From Tardiphaga sp. (GTDB lineage: Bacteria > Pseudomonadota > Alphaproteobacteria > Rhizobiales > Xanthobacteraceae): a stretch of 8,174 nucleotides of DNA. The position numbers and the translations under genes were made by a program. Below, piece by piece: positions 1 through 6,483 of this stretch; the first letter of the stretch is position 1; each line of letters begins with the position of its first letter. The notes beneath the pieces are model-generated. The model saw only the letters and a list, made by a program, of their open reading frames with translations. It was not told the origin of the DNA and searched no databases. The DNA is taken from positions 1 to 8,174 of the forward strand of contig JACMOT010000568.1 of the NCBI GenBank assembly GCA_014377915.1, in the 5' to 3' direction.

Positions 1-89
1 AAGCTTAAAAGCCGAGCAATGGGTAAAGTTCCAAATGAACTGAGCATCGTCTTGTCCCAGGAGCCTTTCAGCACGCCTCTGAGATGGGG

Positions 90-105
90 AGCAACGGCCG
101 TTGCT
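90..105. repeat. 16-bp perfect palindrome
   Basis: AGCAACGGCCGTTGCT reads the same on both strands. It lies about 100 bases before the possible small ORF at 203 and is not inside any convincing gene. It could be a dimeric-regulator site or a chance palindrome. No promoter elements could be tied to it. Confidence 0.4.
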
Positions 106-202
106 GGGCCCGTGCGGCTAACGCTTGGTTAACCGAGATCCGAGACGCGGTTTAAATCTTGCCGTGCAATGGCAAAGGTTTGTGTAAAAGGCGTAACCCA
201 AC

Positions 203-412
203 ATGACCGTGTTATCCGTGAGACTTTCGCAGGCGCTCAGTCGTGGTCGTAAAGGCGAGCGACCGCCCCAAAGCCGAGAGTCAGTGCTGGCGGCGTTGCT
301 TCGAAAGAGGGCGACCGCATATGTTGTGGGTGCCGAGGACTTGGAAGCGTTGCTGCGTGACCAGATACGCTGGTCGCTCCCCATGCGCAAAGACGGGCTC
401 CAGACGGAGTGA
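203..412 (+). CDS. possible small hypothetical protein, 69 residues
   Basis: I do not recognise this protein. It opens with ATG, and a weak purine stretch (AAAAGGCG) lies about nine bases upstream. The product is basic at the N-terminus and has a predicted amphipathic helical middle, roughly residues 26-57, containing SVLAALLRKR and DLEALLRDQIRWSLP. No catalytic motif, membrane segment or signal peptide is visible. Its composition (helix-forming, Leu/Arg/Glu-rich) looks more protein-like than the longer ORF on the opposite strand, which is Ser/Arg-rich and looks like an antisense shadow. The region around it carries no other gene. Homologues in related genomes would be needed to settle whether it is real. 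Confidence 0.38.
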   Translation: MTVLSVRLSQALSRGRKGERPPQSRESVLAALLRKRATAYVVGAEDLEALLRDQIRWSLPMRKDGLQTE

Positions 413-644
413 TCGAAACACCGAGCCACTACCCTTGCGACGATCAATCCATTCATTCTCCTAGCCAGAGCCGTTCGACGGTAGCGGCACGATCCTCTCG
501 AAAGTGGCAAGCTTCCGGTCGCGAGCGGCTGCAATTTTCGTCGTTCAGGATGCGCAACTCATGCATAATTGCACGGCCAGAAGTGTCGGTTTGCTCATGG
601 TCTCCTAGAATGGATGTCAGCGTGGTCGACTGATCGGCCATACA

Positions 645-664
645 GGGAGAGAAAGAGAGAGCAG
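645..664 (+). promoter_or_regulatory. purine-rich ribosome-binding region of the chemoreceptor gene
   Basis: An almost unbroken purine run (AGGGAGAGAAAGAGAGAGCA) ends just before the ATG at 665. It favours this start over the in-frame ATGs at 569 and 614. The spacing of its best GGAG-like core (AGGGAG) is longer than ideal, so AGAGAG nearer the ATG may be what the ribosome uses. Confidence 0.5.
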
Positions 665-2071
665 ATGCGCTGGTTCAAAGAGGCTGCCCCCGTCCGCCTT
701 AAACTGCTTGTTGCATTTGGGATGCTCTGGAGCCTGACAGCGTTAGTGGCCGTCGCGCCCGTGCTGTTTGGCGGAGCTGCGGTCTGGATAATCGGGGCAG
801 GTGCCACGGTAATTTCAGGGATAGCCTGCATCGTTTTCCGCGAGGCGATTGCTGGGCCTTATGTTGCAACAGTCGTGCGGATGGAAGCGCTAGCGGCCGG
901 TGATCTGACGTCGCCCATTGAATTCACAGGCTACTCAGATTGTGTCGGGCGGCTGACCAAAGCCATGTTCACCTTCAAGGAAGCAGCCGCGACGCAGATT
1001 GCCCAGAACGCCGAAGCAGAGCGCAACTCAAATATTGTTCGCACCATGTCGCACAATATGGAAAAGCTCGCCGATGGCGATTTGACAGCTGATATTACCG
1101 CCGACTTCCCGGCATCCTATGCCGCGCTGAAAGCTAGCTTCAACCAAGCGCTCTCCAACTTGCGTGACGTGATAGGCGGAGTCTCGAAGGGCACCGAGGC
1201 AATCCGCACCGGTTCGTCGGAAATTGCTCAGGCTTCGGAGGATCTCGCCCGCCGCACCGAAAGCAACGCCGCCAGCCTCGAGGAGACGAGCGCTGCACTG
1301 GTTCAGATCGAAGGCCGCCTAAAAGCGTCAGCTACCGCAGCTCAGGGCACTGTCGCCCGCGCCGATCGGGCAATCGCCTCGGTCGGATCGGGCCGGAAGA
1401 CCGCTGAAACGGCGACGGCCGCGATGACCCGGGTCAGCGACAGCGCCAAGGGCATCGATGACGTCATCGAGGGTCTCGACAAGATTGCCTTCCAGACGCG
1501 CGTGTTGGCTATGAACGCCGCCGTCGAAGCTGGCCGCGCTGGCGATGCGGGCCGCGGTTTTGCGGTCGTGGCCGACCTTGTTTCAGCGCTTGCAATGCGC
1601 GCAGAGGAGGAAGCAAAGCGCGCGCGCGACCAGCTCAGCGTAACGCAGACCGAGATCGTCACGGCAGTACAGGCGGTCGAAAGGGTCGACGGGGCTTTCT
1701 CCGATATTTCCGGCGATGTCGCCGAAGTGCACAAGCTGCTCGCCGAAATGGCCAATGACAATGTCGCTCAATCGTCGGCGGTCAGCGAAATCAGTGCTGC
1801 CGTCGGTAGTATGGACCAGGCAACGCAGCAGAACGCCGCGATGGTCGAGGAGACCTCTGCCGCGGCGCGCAGTCTGACTTCCGAGGTGGCAGCCCTGGCT
1901 GGCCAGGCGGCGAAGTTCAGACTGGACCGCACACCCACCCTTACACGAATTGCGGGGCGCCCGGTCGGGGTCGCCTCAGATGTCGCCCTTCGCCTTTCAG
2001 CTGTAAACGGTACCAAGCTCACTGCGCGCGCGCGCAATTCGGAAACTGCCCGAGAGTGGGCAAATTTCTGA
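665..2071 (+). CDS. methyl-accepting chemotaxis protein without a periplasmic sensor domain
   Basis: A chemoreceptor of 468 residues that would control CheA through CheW from the inner membrane. Two hydrophobic segments (about 11-34 and 37-58) are joined by only a few residues, so there is no periplasmic ligand domain. HAMP-like units follow at about 62-110 and 127-172. Methylation-helix EE pairs lie at 206-207 and 396-397. The hairpin tip is at about 272-312, with the recognisable cores NAAVEA and GRGFAVVAD. By my memory of E. coli Tsr numbering, trimer-contact residues F373, N381, E385 and R388 are kept, but the usual EVR after the GRGFAVVA core is LVS, and the Asn of FQTN is Arg. The protein ends in EWANF, matching the xWxxF pentapeptide that tethers CheR, after a linker of about 45 residues. 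The start at 665 has a purine-rich leader. The in-frame start at 569 would add 32 non-homologous-looking residues before the first membrane helix. The family call is certain; the signal sensed is unknown. Confidence 0.95.
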   Translation: MRWFKEAAPVRLKLLVAFGMLWSLTALVAVAPVLFGGAAVWIIGAGATVISGIACIVFREAIAGPYVATVVRMEALAAGDLTSPIEFTGYSDCVGRLTKAMFTFKEAAATQIAQNAEAERNSNIVRTMSHNMEKLADGDLTADITADFPASYAALKASFNQALSNLRDVIGGVSKGTEAIRTGSSEIAQASEDLARRTESNAASLEETSAALVQIEGRLKASATAAQGTVARADRAIASVGSGRKTAETATAAMTRVSDSAKGIDDVIEGLDKIAFQTRVLAMNAAVEAGRAGDAGRGFAVVADLVSALAMRAEEEAKRARDQLSVTQTEIVTAVQAVERVDGAFSDISGDVAEVHKLLAEMANDNVAQSSAVSEISAAVGSMDQATQQNAAMVEETSAAARSLTSEVAALAGQAAKFRLDRTPTLTRIAGRPVGVASDVALRLSAVNGTKLTARARNSETAREWANF

Positions 2072-2313
2072 AACGACACCTATTTCGGTCCGATATTGGG
2101 GCATGATTTTCGTCTTGTAACCCATTTGCCGACCGCGAGCCGGCAACCACTTTCGCCAACTCCGTAAAACTACGGCCCTGTTCGCTAAGGTTATGGTGAC
2201 TATTGCAGTGCCATCTAGTTTTGATGCGGGAGACGCTTTCTCGTCTAAGCCGTCGCCGAAACGGCTGGAAGCAACTCGGTCGGCGATCTTCTCCTAGGTC
2301 GCCGCCCAACCTT

Positions 2314-2320
2314 GGAAAGG
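2314..2320 (+). promoter_or_regulatory. ribosome-binding site deciding the start of the hemerythrin-like gene
   Basis: GGAAAGG lies six bases before the ATG at 2327. The in-frame TTG at 2312 overlaps this element and has no equivalent site of its own, so the ATG is preferred. Confidence 0.65.
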
Positions 2321-2326
2321 ACAAGA

Positions 2327-2875
2327 ATGCACGTTGTCCGGTTGCTGCACGAACATTCGAAGCTTCGCTCATTGGGTGCCGACCTTGTGGCACTCGTCTC
2401 CACTGCGGAACCATGCGATTTCTCGGAACTAGCCCGTCGGCGATGGGGCCTCGCAAGAATGGTCCACCTCCATCTCGCCTATGAGGAGCGCCATCTTTTC
2501 ATTCCGCTCGCTGCGGACCCACGGCCCGAGGTCAGGGCGGCGAACGAAAAGGCAAAACGCGGGGTTGAGCAGTTGCATTCGTTGTACAAGGCACATGTGG
2601 AAAAATGGGACGCGGCGCAGGTCGCGAACAATTGGCCGGAATTCCAAGCCTCCGTCAAGACGATGGTAATGCGAATGATCGTCAAGATCGACCGCGAAGA
2701 AGCCGACCTCTTTCCGCTGATCGAGACCGATGTGCAGATCGGTAGCAATTGGCAGCCCGGCATGAGAAACTGGGCGGGAGACGGGGTCGCGCTGCAATCT
2801 CTCATCACTGGTACTCTTGCTCGCCATAATAATGAGGCACCGATTGACGTGCCGCAGTCGGCGATCCGGCCATGA
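2327..2875 (+). CDS. hemerythrin-like (HHE) metal-binding domain protein
   Basis: A cytoplasmic protein of 182 residues with no signal peptide or membrane helix. It shows the helical HHE layout: HEH at 8-10, HLAYEERHLF at 49-58 (an HxxxE plus a second His at 56), H84 and H90, and a last helix with IDREEADLFPLIE at 121-133. Known hemerythrin-like proteins bind a diiron site that takes O2, NO or handles reactive oxygen. Here the second HxxxE equivalent appears to begin with Lys120 instead of His, so one usual ligand may be missing or supplied from elsewhere. About 45 residues after the domain are unassigned. The gene lies 255 bases downstream of the chemoreceptor on the same strand; this gap is too long to assume one operon, although no clear terminator separates them. 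A regulator or metal-store role in stress is possible but not shown by the sequence. Confidence 0.8.
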   Translation: MHVVRLLHEHSKLRSLGADLVALVSTAEPCDFSELARRRWGLARMVHLHLAYEERHLFIPLAADPRPEVRAANEKAKRGVEQLHSLYKAHVEKWDAAQVANNWPEFQASVKTMVMRMIVKIDREEADLFPLIETDVQIGSNWQPGMRNWAGDGVALQSLITGTLARHNNEAPIDVPQSAIRP

Positions 2876-3133
2876 CGTCCAGGCGCGAAGTGCCACCTGC
2901 TATACGCGACACATATAGATATAACTGAACCCAACCCAACAAGGCTTCAGAGATCACTCATTGCGGTTCGATCCGAAATCCTAGCGCCTCGATTTCTCGA
3001 ATTTGATTGGCGGTGGTCTGATCAGCCGTGCTGACCCGGCAATATGCGAAAGCGCACCAAGTGCGTCGCGAGCGCCTTTTCTCGTTCTACCGTACCATTC
3101 CGGAAGGCGCAGGTCAGCTTGATCGCTGTTCGG

Positions 3134-3160
3134 AAAAATGACGATCCGATTCCGCGGATC
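3134..3160 (-). terminator. Rho-independent terminator of the diguanylate cyclase gene
   Basis: Read on the minus strand, GATCCG and CGGATC pair around a six-base loop (CGGAAT), and TTTTT follows four bases later. The upstream arm overlaps the TGA stop codon at 3159-3161. The stem is short (6 bp) but the order of stem and T-tract fits an intrinsic terminator. Confidence 0.55.
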
Positions 3161-4961
3161 AGGCAGCGAACCGCATCGTATTACGGCCTTCGTTCTTTGC
3201 GACATACAACGCCTTATCGGCACGCTTTAGAAGCGTTTCGCTTCGCTCGCCGCACGCTAATTCTGCGACGCCGACGCTTATCGTCACGCAAGGAGTGCTG
3301 CCTCCAGCCTCGATGGCAAGGCGTACGCGCTCGGCGACCAAAAGCGCTGTCTGCGCCGTCGCATCCGGCAGGACGATCAAGAACTCTTCGCCGCCGAAGC
3401 GCCCCACGGTATCACCGCTGCGCAACTCGCCGGCGGCATCGCCTGCGATCCGCTTCAGCACCTCGTCACCCGTCTGATGGCCGTAAGTGTCGTTGATCCG
3501 CTTAAAATGGTCTACGTCCAATATGGCGATCGAGAGCGGCCGTCCCGTCTGCTGGGAGGCTAATATCGCCTGATTGAGAACAAAGGTGGTTCGGCGCCGG
3601 TTGGCGATCCCGGTCAGTAGGTCGGTTTCTGCGAGGATCGTCGCTTCGCGCGCTGCCGCTTCGGCATGCGAGCGCGCTTCCTCAATCGCCGCCTCGTGTT
3701 CGACCTGCGTCGTGATGTCCTGGAGGATGCCGAAAAGCCCGAATGATTTGTCCTCCCCCATTCGGTCGATCTCACCCTTCGAAAAGACATGCCGCACCTC
3801 GCCATCGGACCGGACAATGCGCGCGGTGAACTCGAAGCCGCGGCACTGTTCGATCGAGTCTGTGATTTGTGCGGCCACCCTTTCCCGGTCATCGGGATGA
3901 TAGGCATTGATGGCCGCTTCGACTGACAGAGGCTCATCGTCGTCATGGCCATGTATTCGAAGCAGTTCCTCTGACCAGGTGACCGTCTGCGCCGCAATAT
4001 CGAGCCGCCAGTGACCGACATGCGCGGCGCTTTCGGCAAGCTGGAGGAGACGCATCTTCGTAGCGAGATGATCAAGCAGCTGATGCCGGGCCGCGAGCAA
4101 TGCCGCGACTGGTAGCGCCGCTGCGAATAGCATGAGGAGATAGAATTGCAGGAAAAGGCTTCGGCCCATCGGGTCGGCATGGACAAGCGCCTGCGGGCCG
4201 GCCCCGCGGGCGATTGCTATCGAGCTGACAGCGGCAACGATCAGCACGCCGCCCGCCGCACCCAGTGGCCCTAATCGGAACGCCGCGATGAGAACCGCGA
4301 ACATCGGCATGAAAAGAAGTGGGTAGCTTGACTGCGAGAAAGTGAGGCCGGCGACGATCGCGACGATCGCGAACACCGCGACGGCCTTGGGCGCAGCTGC
4401 CAGCCCAGCGCGGAGCCGATCGCGATGAATCGATCGACTGATGATCAGGATCAGGGGCGTCACGACGAGTATTCCGAGTAGGTCCGTCGAGAACCAGGAA
4501 AACCAGAAGCCGATCGACGCGACCGATGCCATGCTCGTGGCAACCGTGGCACTAAGAACCGTTGCGACGGTTGCCGCCATGCAGAAGCAGGTGAGCCCAC
4601 CGGGATCAGCGAAGGAGACGCGACACTTGCTCCGAGTCAGCAGGAGCCACGCTCCAAAAGCGGACTCCATAATGTTCGCGACGGTAAACCCTATCGAAAC
4701 GAACACTGTAGTCCCGGATTGGAGATTGGCGGCAAGGCTCGCCAGCGCCGCAGCGGCGAGATACCAGCCAGCACGCTGTCGCGGTACGACCATCAACGCA
4801 GCGAACAGGATACCGCTTGCGGGCCAGAGCATCGCAATTCCGTCATGCCCGCCAGTAAGAAAAAGCGATGTGATAGCCGCTAGATAATAGCCGATGCCCG
4901 TACTCACAGGCGGCAATGCCAGACACACGAGATGGGCGACGCGTGAATTGGACTGGATCAT
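3159..4961 (-). CDS. membrane diguanylate cyclase, MASE1-PAS-GGDEF
   Basis: An inner-membrane enzyme of 600 residues expected to make c-di-GMP from two GTP. Residues about 10-290 form a multi-helix MASE1-type sensor, with LWPASGI at 45-51 and a WFSTDLLGILVVTPLIL segment. A PAS domain (about 305-417) follows, with HVGHWRLD near its start and GILQDIT at its end. A charged coiled-coil linker (about 420-444) leads to GGDEF (about 445-598). The catalytic motif is GGEEF at 523-527, the metal-site region is LDVDHFKRIND at 481-491, and the inhibitory I-site RSGD at 514-517 lies exactly five residues before GGEEF. Enzyme activity and product inhibition are therefore both expected. No EAL domain is present. 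The ATG at 4961 is preferred to the in-frame TTG at 4967; neither has a strong Shine-Dalgarno. A structured leader lies directly upstream and a terminator overlaps the stop. The signal is unknown. Confidence 0.95.
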   Translation of the reverse strand: MIQSNSRVAHLVCLALPPVSTGIGYYLAAITSLFLTGGHDGIAMLWPASGILFAALMVVPRQRAGWYLAAAALASLAANLQSGTTVFVSIGFTVANIMESAFGAWLLLTRSKCRVSFADPGGLTCFCMAATVATVLSATVATSMASVASIGFWFSWFSTDLLGILVVTPLILIISRSIHRDRLRAGLAAAPKAVAVFAIVAIVAGLTFSQSSYPLLFMPMFAVLIAAFRLGPLGAAGGVLIVAAVSSIAIARGAGPQALVHADPMGRSLFLQFYLLMLFAAALPVAALLAARHQLLDHLATKMRLLQLAESAAHVGHWRLDIAAQTVTWSEELLRIHGHDDDEPLSVEAAINAYHPDDRERVAAQITDSIEQCRGFEFTARIVRSDGEVRHVFSKGEIDRMGEDKSFGLFGILQDITTQVEHEAAIEEARSHAEAAAREATILAETDLLTGIANRRRTTFVLNQAILASQQTGRPLSIAILDVDHFKRINDTYGHQTGDEVLKRIAGDAAGELRSGDTVGRFGGEEFLIVLPDATAQTALLVAERVRLAIEAGGSTPCVTISVGVAELACGERSETLLKRADKALYVAKNEGRNTMRFAA

Positions 4962-4978
4962 TACCAAGGAATAAGCCC

Positions 4979-5011
4979 AAACGGTTAATAGGCGTTACCG
5001 CCTTTCCGTTT
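4979..5011 (-). promoter_or_regulatory. hairpin in the leader of the diguanylate cyclase gene
   Basis: On the minus strand, AAACGG pairs with CCGTTT outside an inner perfect stem AGGCG/CGCCT that is closed by a GTAA loop (GNRA-like in RNA). The outer and inner stems are separated by an uneven bulge (2 and 5 bases). It ends 17 bases before the ATG at 4961, so it would sit in the 5' untranslated RNA. On the plus strand a T-run follows the same inverted repeat, but no plus-strand gene reads into it. Function is inferred only from position. Confidence 0.4.
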
Positions 5012-5073
5012 TTCAATCGTTTTCGGGGCGTTCGCCATGCTGGCTTCCGCGCCAAAAGCCGCCTGTCCGCACT

Positions 5074-5187
5074 CCACCACCTATCGCCGTTCCGATGCCA
5101 TCTATCGATGCGACCTGCCTGAAAGCGGACTGACAGGTTCCGGGATCAAAGGCGGCCAGACCGTTCCCGCCCACTAGCGGACCTTCG
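5074..5187 (+). repeat. imperfect direct repeat, copy A
   Basis: It aligns without gaps to copy B, 627 bases downstream. A hand count gives 74 identical of 114 positions, with 18 of the first 20 identical (CCACCAC then TATCGCCGTTC). The best-kept inner blocks are GCCTG, AAGCGG and CGGGAT. It ends 21 bases before the ATG of the unknown gene at 5209. It resembles the decayed AAAGCGGAC-type intergenic repeats I associate with sphingomonads. Confidence 0.7.
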
Positions 5188-5208
5188 TGGAACCGCTATC
5201 TTGCGCGC

Positions 5209-5700
5209 ATGGATGGCTGGGACATCGCAGATGCGTTGCTTGCGGGGCGGGAATTCCCAAGAGCAAAACTACGCACGATTTCCACCTACGGCGATGGTGC
5301 CGACCTTCTATATGTTTGGCTTTTTGAAGTAACGGTCGCGTCGCACGGCGGCGTAAATGTCTTTGATGCGATCCGGACAATCTGTGCCCACAAACCAACC
5401 GCCGAGGCGTGGGTGCATGTCGTCCGCTATGCCGTACAGCCGACGGGTCAGAACTACGCGAAGCTGGCAATAGCAGCGCGAAAGATGGACGATACCGCTA
5501 GAACAATAATGCGGCTAGCTCCGCTTGCATTAATCCGCGCTCACCGAAGGCGATTTGCCCGGCTCATTGAACACGTTTCCGAGACTGTACCTGACCTTCG
5601 AGCCGACCTCGCCGAAGTCGCGGCAGACTTGAAACAAGCTCCGGGTCCGGCTCGTTTACAAACCAAACGCAGAAACCGTCCTTCAGCAAACGGCAGCTAA
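5209..5700 (+). CDS. hypothetical protein, 163 residues, bracketed by direct repeats
   Basis: I do not recognise this protein. It begins at ATG 5209 with no strong Shine-Dalgarno and ends at TAA 5698-5700, directly before repeat copy B. No signal peptide is seen. A short hydrophobic stretch at about 33-44 (LLYVWLFEVTVA) is more likely a buried strand or helix than a membrane segment. Residues about 52-102 look helical. The C-terminal part is strongly charged: a basic run (IRAHRRRFARLIEH, 109-122), an acidic helix (DLRADLAEVAADLKQ, 129-143), then a basic tail (KRRNRPS). A nucleic-acid- or partner-binding role is only a guess from charge. It diverges from the cyclase gene across 247 bases. The even protein-like composition supports a real gene over its 98-residue antisense ORF, but no family motif confirms it. 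Confidence 0.58.
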   Translation: MDGWDIADALLAGREFPRAKLRTISTYGDGADLLYVWLFEVTVASHGGVNVFDAIRTICAHKPTAEAWVHVVRYAVQPTGQNYAKLAIAARKMDDTARTIMRLAPLALIRAHRRRFARLIEHVSETVPDLRADLAEVAADLKQAPGPARLQTKRRNRPSANGS

Positions 5701-5814
5701 CCACCACTTATCGCCGTTCGGATCGTCCCCGCCGCGTTGATCCGCCTGGAAGCGGCACGGCTGGTTTCGGGATGAAAAGCGGACCGGCAGCAAGCGCCCA
5801 ATTTCGGTCATTTA
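5701..5814 (+). repeat. imperfect direct repeat, copy B
   Basis: This is the partner of copy A, in the same orientation, and it starts at the first base after the stop codon of the unknown gene. The two copies have drifted most at their positions 23-36 and toward the right end. Bases 5776-5798 of this copy recur a third time at 6484-6506. Confidence 0.7.
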
Positions 5815-5926
5815 ACGTAAAATGTGATCCGCCCGCAGTAGGACGTTTGCTAATGATATCGTAAGCGGTTTGAACTCGCTCGTGACGCTTGCTGGCCAGC
5901 ACGCCTTGGCGGTTACGGGACGTCGA
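5815..5926. other. intergenic stretch with no gene seen
   Basis: This is part of the 350-base gap between the unknown gene and the receiver gene. Beyond repeat copy B on its left and the promoter/inverted repeat on its right I see no ORF with a credible start, no clear hairpin with a T-tract and no RNA gene. A 64-codon minus-strand ORF crossing it runs through the repeat and looks accidental. Confidence 0.5.
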
Positions 5927-5955
5927 TTGACCCGGCCAAAAGCGGCGATTATTAC
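5927..5955 (+). promoter_or_regulatory. sigma-70-type promoter for the receiver gene
   Basis: A -35 TTGACC (5 of 6 to TTGACA) and a -10 TATTAC (4 of 6 to TATAAT) are separated by exactly 17 bases. Transcription would start near 5962, about 90 bases before the receiver start codon. It is the best-spaced promoter I found in the window. The spacer includes another AAAAGCGGC block related to the local repeats. Confidence 0.5.
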
Positions 5956-5974
5956 TACGTAAAGATACGTATTA
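5953..5974. promoter_or_regulatory. inverted repeat over the -10/start site, possible operator
   Basis: The arms TACTACGTA and TACGTATTA are complementary at 8 of 9 positions and are spaced by AAGA. The element overlaps the end of the proposed -10 and covers the predicted transcription start, where a bound dimer would be expected to block transcription. The regulator is unknown. The receiver itself has no DNA-binding domain, so it cannot bind here alone. Confidence 0.42.
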
Positions 5975-6030
5975 CGCGAATCGTAGTGGAGGTCGGCCTA
6001 CCCGTTTCATTCCGATTTGAGCTCCCATCC

Positions 6031-6054
6031 ATGTTTCGGACGTTGGCGCATTGA
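6031..6054 (+). CDS. possible 7-codon leader ORF coupled to the receiver gene
   Basis: ATG at 6031 reads MFRTLAH and stops at TGA 6052-6054, so the stop overlaps the TTG start of the receiver (TTGA). Such an overlap could let ribosomes re-initiate on a gene that has a weak start codon and no strong Shine-Dalgarno. The leader ORF also lacks a good ribosome-binding site, so this may be coincidence. Confidence 0.2.
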   Translation: MFRTLAH

Positions 6055-6425
6055 ACACTTCGGTATCAATTCAGGTTGTCGATGACGATGATGCGGTGCG
6101 GACATCGCTCGTTTTCTGTCTGCAGATAATCGGCTTTGAAGTAACAGACTATCTTAGCGCGAGTGAATTTCTGGAGCGCGGACAGACCGAACACGGAATC
6201 TTGATCTGCGACGTGCAGATGCCGGGCATGAACGGCATCGAACTGGCTCACCTCCTTCGCAAGCGCGAATCGACTATTGCAATCATCCTTGCGTCGGGGA
6301 GTGCCGAACCTACCCTGACTTCCGAAACGTTGAGCGCGAACGTTGCCGCCGTATTAGAAAAACCCATAGAGTTGACCCATCTTCTCGCACGAATTGGGTC
6401 GATCACCGCAGAATGGCCGAACTAG
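6051..6425 (+). CDS. single-domain response regulator (FixJ-like receiver only)
   Basis: A 124-residue CheY-like fold consisting only of a phospho-receiver. The acidic pocket is at D11-D14 (VVDDDDAVR), the phospho-acceptor is D54 in CDVQMPGMNG, a Ser takes the usual Thr/Ser switch position at S82 (ASGSA), and the conserved Lys is K104 followed by Pro (EKP). The N-terminal half resembles FixJ, but no helix-turn-helix output domain follows. It would act by protein contact or as a phosphate carrier. The start is TTG 6051; no in-frame ATG lies nearby and the DDDD strand begins soon after, so a later start would destroy the fold. A likely promoter and inverted repeat lie upstream. The closest kinase in the window is the FixL-like protein at 7178-8174, on the opposite strand, so pairing is an inference. 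Confidence 0.9.
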   Translation: MNTSVSIQVVDDDDAVRTSLVFCLQIIGFEVTDYLSASEFLERGQTEHGILICDVQMPGMNGIELAHLLRKRESTIAIILASGSAEPTLTSETLSANVAAVLEKPIELTHLLARIGSITAEWPN

Positions 6426-6442
6426 TGGACGAAGACTTGACG

Positions 6443-6468
6443 TGGGAAGCAACAGCTTCGCTTTCCCA
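6443..6468. terminator. hairpin between convergent genes, possible terminator
   Basis: TGGGAA and TTCCCA form an outer stem. GAAGC/GCTTC around AACA is an alternative inner stem. It lies between the ends of the receiver and the DUF4440-like gene and could serve both, but neither strand has a clear T-tract, so intrinsic termination is uncertain. Confidence 0.28.
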
Positions 6469-6483
6469 ACGGCTATCTAGCGT

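Noticed and set aside
118..534. 138-codon ORF on the minus strand near the left end
   Set aside because: Its product is Ser/Arg-rich with no domain-like pattern, no ribosome-binding site was seen, and it runs antisense to a more protein-like ORF at 203-412.
1342..1761. 139-codon minus-strand ORF inside the chemoreceptor gene
   Set aside because: It lies entirely antisense to a conserved signalling domain; its Ser/Ala-rich product is typical of GC-rich shadow frames.
2019..2934. Three long minus-strand ORFs across the hemerythrin-like gene
   Set aside because: They overlap each other and the HHE coding frame, which has a good ribosome-binding site and family motifs; their products show no recognisable pattern.
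4441..4887. 148-codon plus-strand ORF inside the cyclase gene
   Set aside because: It is antisense to the MASE1 membrane region, which explains its composition.
4962..5040. c-di-GMP riboswitch before the cyclase
   Set aside because: Only one bulged hairpin with a GNRA-like loop is seen. The two-helix arrangement and conserved core of known c-di-GMP riboswitches could not be recognised.
5708..5902. 64-codon minus-strand ORF downstream of the unknown gene
   Set aside because: It runs through repeat copy B and the product has no protein-like pattern.
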